A stretch of 64,000 bases of DNA from an uncultured Clostridia bacterium (lineage in GTDB: Bacteria > Bacillota > Clostridia > TANB77 > CAG-508). The notes below the pieces were generated by a model, which did not search any database, was not told the DNA's origin, and saw only the letters and a list, made by a program, of their open reading frames with translations. This document shows, in pieces, positions 59,185 to 64,000 of the stretch. Each line of letters begins with the position of its first letter. Positions within the stretch are counted from its first letter, which is position 1. The translations under genes and the position numbers were made by a program. The stretch lies in the NCBI GenBank assembly GCA_944392805.1, contig CALXXZ010000001.1:189977-253976 (forward strand). The letters are read 5' to 3'.

Positions 59185-60300
59185 ATGAAAATCGTTTGTT
59201 ATAAGGATAATATCCTTAAAGCACTAAATTCCGTAGTAAAAGGTGTTGCTTCTAAAACAACAATGCCTATATTAGAAGGAATACTTATACAAACTAATGA
59301 TAAAGAAATAAAATTAACAACTTATGACTTAGAAATCGGAATAGAATATGTGATGGAATGTGAAGTTATAGAACAAGGTTCAACAGTAGTAAATGCAATA
59401 ATGTTTAGTGAAATAATAAGAAAATTACCTGATACAGAAATAAATATTTCTTTAAATTCAAATAATTTATTAGAAATAGAATGTGAAGGTGCATTATACA
59501 AATTAACAACAATGAACCCTGAAGAATTTCCAGAATTACCAAAAATAGAAGTAGAAAATTCAATTGATTTAGAACAAAATATGTTAAAAAATATGATTAA
59601 AAGAACAATATTTGCAGTTAGCAATGAAGAAAATAGACCAATATTCACAGGTTGTTTATTCGAAGTGGAAAACAATAAGTTAAATGTTGTTGCAGTAGAT
59701 GGATTTAGATTAGCATTAAGAAGTATATATTTACCAACAAAAGTAAATGATTTTAAAGCAGTAATACCAGGAAAAACATTAAATGAAGTAAATAAAATAT
59801 TATTAGATTCATTTGATCACATAAAAATAGGAGTTGCTAAAAATCAAGCATTATTTGAAATGGAAAACTGTAAAATAGTAACAAGAATATTAGATGGAGA
59901 ATTTTTAAACTATAAATCAGTAATACCAAGCAATTGGGAAACAAGAATAAGAGTAAATAAAAATAATTTACAAAATAGTTTTGAAAGAATAAGTTTAATT
60001 TCAGCTTCATCTATAGAAAAAGAGAAGAAATATCCTGTAAAAGTTTCTGTTGATATTGGAAAAATAACAATATCTTGTACAAATCAAACAGGAGAAGCAA
60101 AAGAAGAAATATATATTTCAACTGAAGGTAAAAATATTGAAGCAGGATTTAATCCAAAATATTTCTTAGATAGTTTAAAAGCAATAGATGATGAAGAAGT
60201 TTTTGTTGAATTTGGAACAAACATATCCCCATGTTTAGTAAAATCTGTGGAAAACAATGACTATGTTTATATGATTTTACCAATAAGATTAAAAGAATAA
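59185..60300 (+). CDS. dnaN: DNA polymerase III beta clamp
   Basis: 371 residues. Three-fold clamp architecture; MKIVCYKDNILKALNSVVKG, SKTTMPILEGILIQ, RPIFTGCLFEVENNKLNVVA, VDGFRLALR and the C-terminal YVYMILPIRLKE are typical. GGAGAGAGGCAAA precedes the ATG. A terminator follows directly. Confidence 0.97.
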   Translation: MKIVCYKDNILKALNSVVKGVASKTTMPILEGILIQTNDKEIKLTTYDLEIGIEYVMECEVIEQGSTVVNAIMFSEIIRKLPDTEINISLNSNNLLEIECEGALYKLTTMNPEEFPELPKIEVENSIDLEQNMLKNMIKRTIFAVSNEENRPIFTGCLFEVENNKLNVVAVDGFRLALRSIYLPTKVNDFKAVIPGKTLNEVNKILLDSFDHIKIGVAKNQALFEMENCKIVTRILDGEFLNYKSVIPSNWETRIRVNKNNLQNSFERISLISASSIEKEKKYPVKVSVDIGKITISCTNQTGEAKEEIYISTEGKNIEAGFNPKYFLDSLKAIDDEEVFVEFGTNISPCLVKSVENNDYVYMILPIRLKE

Positions 60301-60308
60301 TTATTTTT

Positions 60309-60340
60309 GTCAGAGGGATTTTCCTCTGACAGTTTTTTTG
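60309..60340 (+). terminator. Terminator of dnaN
   Basis: GTCAGAGG (60309-60316) and CCTCTGAC (60323-60330) with a T-run, so dnaN is not co-transcribed with recF by default. Confidence 0.88.
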
Positions 60341-60638
60341 ATAAATAAGAAAAAAAGAATAAATTAGAATAAATTAGTAAAAAAAAGAAAAAAAGAGATT
60401 TTAAAGTTTTTTGAATAAATAATAAAAAAATATTAAAAAAATAATAAAAAATAGAAAAAAATTAAATTAAAAAAATAAAAAATAAAGAAAAAATTAAAAA
60501 AAATTAGAAAAAAATAAAAAATAATTAAAAAAACGAAGCGCGAAAATCCAAAATAAGCCGTTTTTATTTTTTGATAATATAATTTTATATTTAAAAAATC
60601 ACAAAAAAATAATAAATAATACACAAATGGAGAATAAT
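60331..60638. repeat. Gene-free, C-free A-rich low-complexity stretch before recF
   Basis: From 60331 to 60533 the plus strand has not a single C, and G is rare; it is mostly runs of A broken by TA, TTA and GA. From 60534 there is a small GC-bearing island (AACGAAGCGCGAAAATCC and AAGCCG), then AT-rich sequence to recF. In many Firmicutes yaaA (S4 domain) sits here; no such ORF is present. No gene is seen. Confidence 0.75.
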
Positions 60639-61712
60639 ATGTGGATAAATAATATTAAATTAACCAATTTTAGAAATTATGATAATGAAGAAATAAAATT
60701 AAATAAAAATATAAATATATTTTTTGGAGAAAATGCTCAAGGAAAAACTAATATAATAGAATCAATATATTTATGTAGTATAGGAAAATCATTTAGGACA
60801 AGTAAAGAAAAAGAATTAATTAAATTTGAAAAAGAAAAAGCAGAAATAGAAATTAAATTTAATAAAAATGATAGAGATGGAAAAATAAAAATAGAAATAG
60901 GGGATAAAAAAAATATTTATTTAAATGGAATTAAATTAAAAAAATTAAGTGAATTATTAGGAAATATAAATATTGTAATTTTTACACCTGATGATATAAA
61001 TATTTTAAAAGGTGGACCACAAAATAGAAGAAAATTTTTAGATGTTATGATTAGTCAATTAAGACCAAATTATATGCATTTATTAACATTATATATGAAA
61101 ACTTTAGAACAAAGAAATAATTATTTAAAGCAAATAAAATTAGAAAATAAAGATGAAAATTTATTAGATATTTGGGATGAAAAATTAGTTGAATATGGAA
61201 TAAAAATATATGAATACAGAAATGAATATATAGAAAAAATAAAAAATAAAATAAAAAATATTCATGAAGATATTACACAAGGAAAAGAAAAAATAGAAAT
61301 TAAATATTTTTCTGACGCAAGTACTAGACAAAATTTTTTAAATGAGTTAAAATCAAGAAGAAAGTTAGATATTATAAAAGGATTTACAACAAAGGGTATA
61401 CACAGAGATGATTTTATGATATATATAAATGGAAAAGAAGTAGAGATATATGGTTCACAAGGACAAAATAGAACATCAATACTTTCATTAAAACTTTCAG
61501 AACTTCAAGTTATTTATGATGATATTGGAGAATATCCAATATTATTATTAGATGATTTTATGTCTGAATTAGATAACAAAAGAATAAAAAATTTTTTAGA
61601 TAATATAAATAACATTCAAGTAATAATAACATGTACTGAAAAAATAAGGCTTGAAAATTTAAAATATTTTTTATATAATGTTGTGGACGGAGATGTTATA
61701 GAAAAAGAATAA
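60639..61712 (+). CDS. recF: DNA replication and repair protein RecF
   Basis: 357 residues. Walker A FFGENAQGKTNIIESIYLCS (about residues 26-45), FRTSKEKELI, IFTPDDINILKGGPQNRRKF, GFTTKGIHRDDF, SQGQNRTSILSLKLSEL and Walker B LLLDDFMSELD are family motifs. Loads RecA at gaps with RecO and RecR; recR is at 14.8 kb. The ATG at 60639 has GGAGAATAAT before it; the ATG four codons earlier overlaps this site. Confidence 0.95.
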   Translation: MWINNIKLTNFRNYDNEEIKLNKNINIFFGENAQGKTNIIESIYLCSIGKSFRTSKEKELIKFEKEKAEIEIKFNKNDRDGKIKIEIGDKKNIYLNGIKLKKLSELLGNINIVIFTPDDINILKGGPQNRRKFLDVMISQLRPNYMHLLTLYMKTLEQRNNYLKQIKLENKDENLLDIWDEKLVEYGIKIYEYRNEYIEKIKNKIKNIHEDITQGKEKIEIKYFSDASTRQNFLNELKSRRKLDIIKGFTTKGIHRDDFMIYINGKEVEIYGSQGQNRTSILSLKLSELQVIYDDIGEYPILLLDDFMSELDNKRIKNFLDNINNIQVIITCTEKIRLENLKYFLYNVVDGDVIEKE

Positions 61713-61754
61713 GTACATTTTGAGATGAAAAATTTTCCAATTTTGTGCTATTGA

Positions 61755-63698
<1,944 letters not shown>

Positions 63699-63702
63699 AA
63701 TT

Positions 63703-63732
63703 AAGAGGATTCCTCAATCAAGGAATCCTCTT
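63703..63732 (+). terminator. Terminator of gyrB
   Basis: AAGAGGATTCCT (63703-63714) and AGGAATCCTCTT (63721-63732), a perfect 12-bp stem. Confidence 0.85.
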
Positions 63733-64000
63733 ATCTATAAAGCTAATACCAATCTCCACTCAAACTAATATACATAGTGGTCTAATCTAATGTATATTGC
63801 TATACAAATAAACTATACACCACATATATTAATCAGTTGCTCGACTATAAATATATTAGTAGGAACCATATTCATCCTCGAGGGACTATTAACAATCCCA
63901 TATAATATAAGAATAATCTTAGTTCAAATATATTACATATAATTTAACCATATAGAAAATATAAAAATAATCCTTGAAAATTTAAATAAGATACAGCCTA
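63733..64000. other. Non-coding end of the window with small inverted repeats
   Basis: No ORF is seen in either strand. There are short pairings, AATATACAT/ATGTATATT (about 63768-63799) and GGGA/TCCC across about 63881-63899, and the palindrome CCTCGAGG near 63877. The C content on the plus strand is higher than in the coding DNA next to it. It may be a leader of a gene beyond the window; identity unknown. Confidence 0.5.

Noticed and set aside
60433-60624. Phenylalanine/tyrosine-rich minus-strand ORF
   Set aside because: It is the complement of A-rich low-complexity DNA with no ribosome site.

Overview
The window is a strongly AT-rich stretch of chromosome around the replication origin of an endospore-forming low-GC Gram-positive bacterium, most likely a Clostridia lineage. 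The evidence is the gene order rpmH-rnpA-yidD-yidC-jag-mnmE-mnmG-rsmG-parA-parB on one side of oriC and dnaA-dnaN-recF-gyrB on the other, together with sporulation genes (spoIIR, spmA, spmB, ypeB, gerM-like, a small acid-soluble spore protein, an AbrB/SpoVT-type regulator). Almost all genes left of the origin (1 to about 57 kb) run on the minus strand and those to the right on the plus strand, so most are co-oriented with replication.

Layout from left to right. 1-1.65 kb: SbcC/SbcD-like (YhaN/YhaO-like) DNA repair pair. 1.78-4.8 kb: a VirD4-type coupling ATPase with two unknown small genes behind one consensus promoter. 4.8-7.1 kb: a DnaJ/CbpA-type co-chaperone and murF. 7.2-12 kb: an accessory patch holding a prepilin-like/SUMF1-fold gene broken by an in-frame TGA, two DUF4143-type ATPases with tandem repeats upstream, and a repeated terminator flanking one of them. 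11.8-14.7 kb: SASP, ypeB and a UgtP-like glycolipid glycosyltransferase. 14.7-18.8 kb: the classic recR-ybaB-dnaX-SRP RNA-tadA cluster. 18.8-21.3 kb: three zinc-ribbon membrane proteins (one a cyclophilin) and tRNA-Arg. 21.4-28.7 kb: a TtcA-like enzyme, phosphoglucomutase, a UAP1-like nucleotidyltransferase, spoIIR, murA, walJ. 28.7-29 kb: a long imperfect palindrome and a possible small hydrophobic toxin. 29-34 kb: spmBA, abrB-like, rsmI, gerM-like, an ABC-2-like membrane protein.

34-47 kb carries a type IV secretion system (T4SS) cluster on the minus strand: three VirB2-like pilins, a PrgI/VirB3-like protein, a TraC-like protein, VirB4, a VirB6/TrbL-like protein, two proteins with possible NTF2/VirB8-like regions, and a 977-residue cell-wall hydrolase with lysozyme and C39-like peptidase regions. 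No relaxase, integrase or att site is visible and the flanks are housekeeping and sporulation genes, so this looks like a resident secretion machine or a decayed conjugation system; the VirD4 protein 30 kb away is its natural coupling partner. 47-48.5 kb holds an AbiEii-type toxin gene broken by an in-frame TAG, its likely DUF6922-type partner, and two tRNA-Ser genes. 48.6-57 kb is the parBA-rsmG-mnmG-mnmE-jag-yidC-yidD-rnpA-rpmH block. 57-64 kb contains the bipartite oriC around dnaA, followed by dnaN, recF (no yaaA between them), gyrB and about 270 bp of non-coding sequence.

How the genes connect: phosphoglucomutase, the UDP-sugar pyrophosphorylase and the UgtP-like enzyme could form a route to membrane glycolipid. 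MurF, MurA and WalJ serve the wall. YidC and Jag, together with YidD, form the membrane insertion module. Family names are from recognition of sequence motifs by eye; no database search was run.
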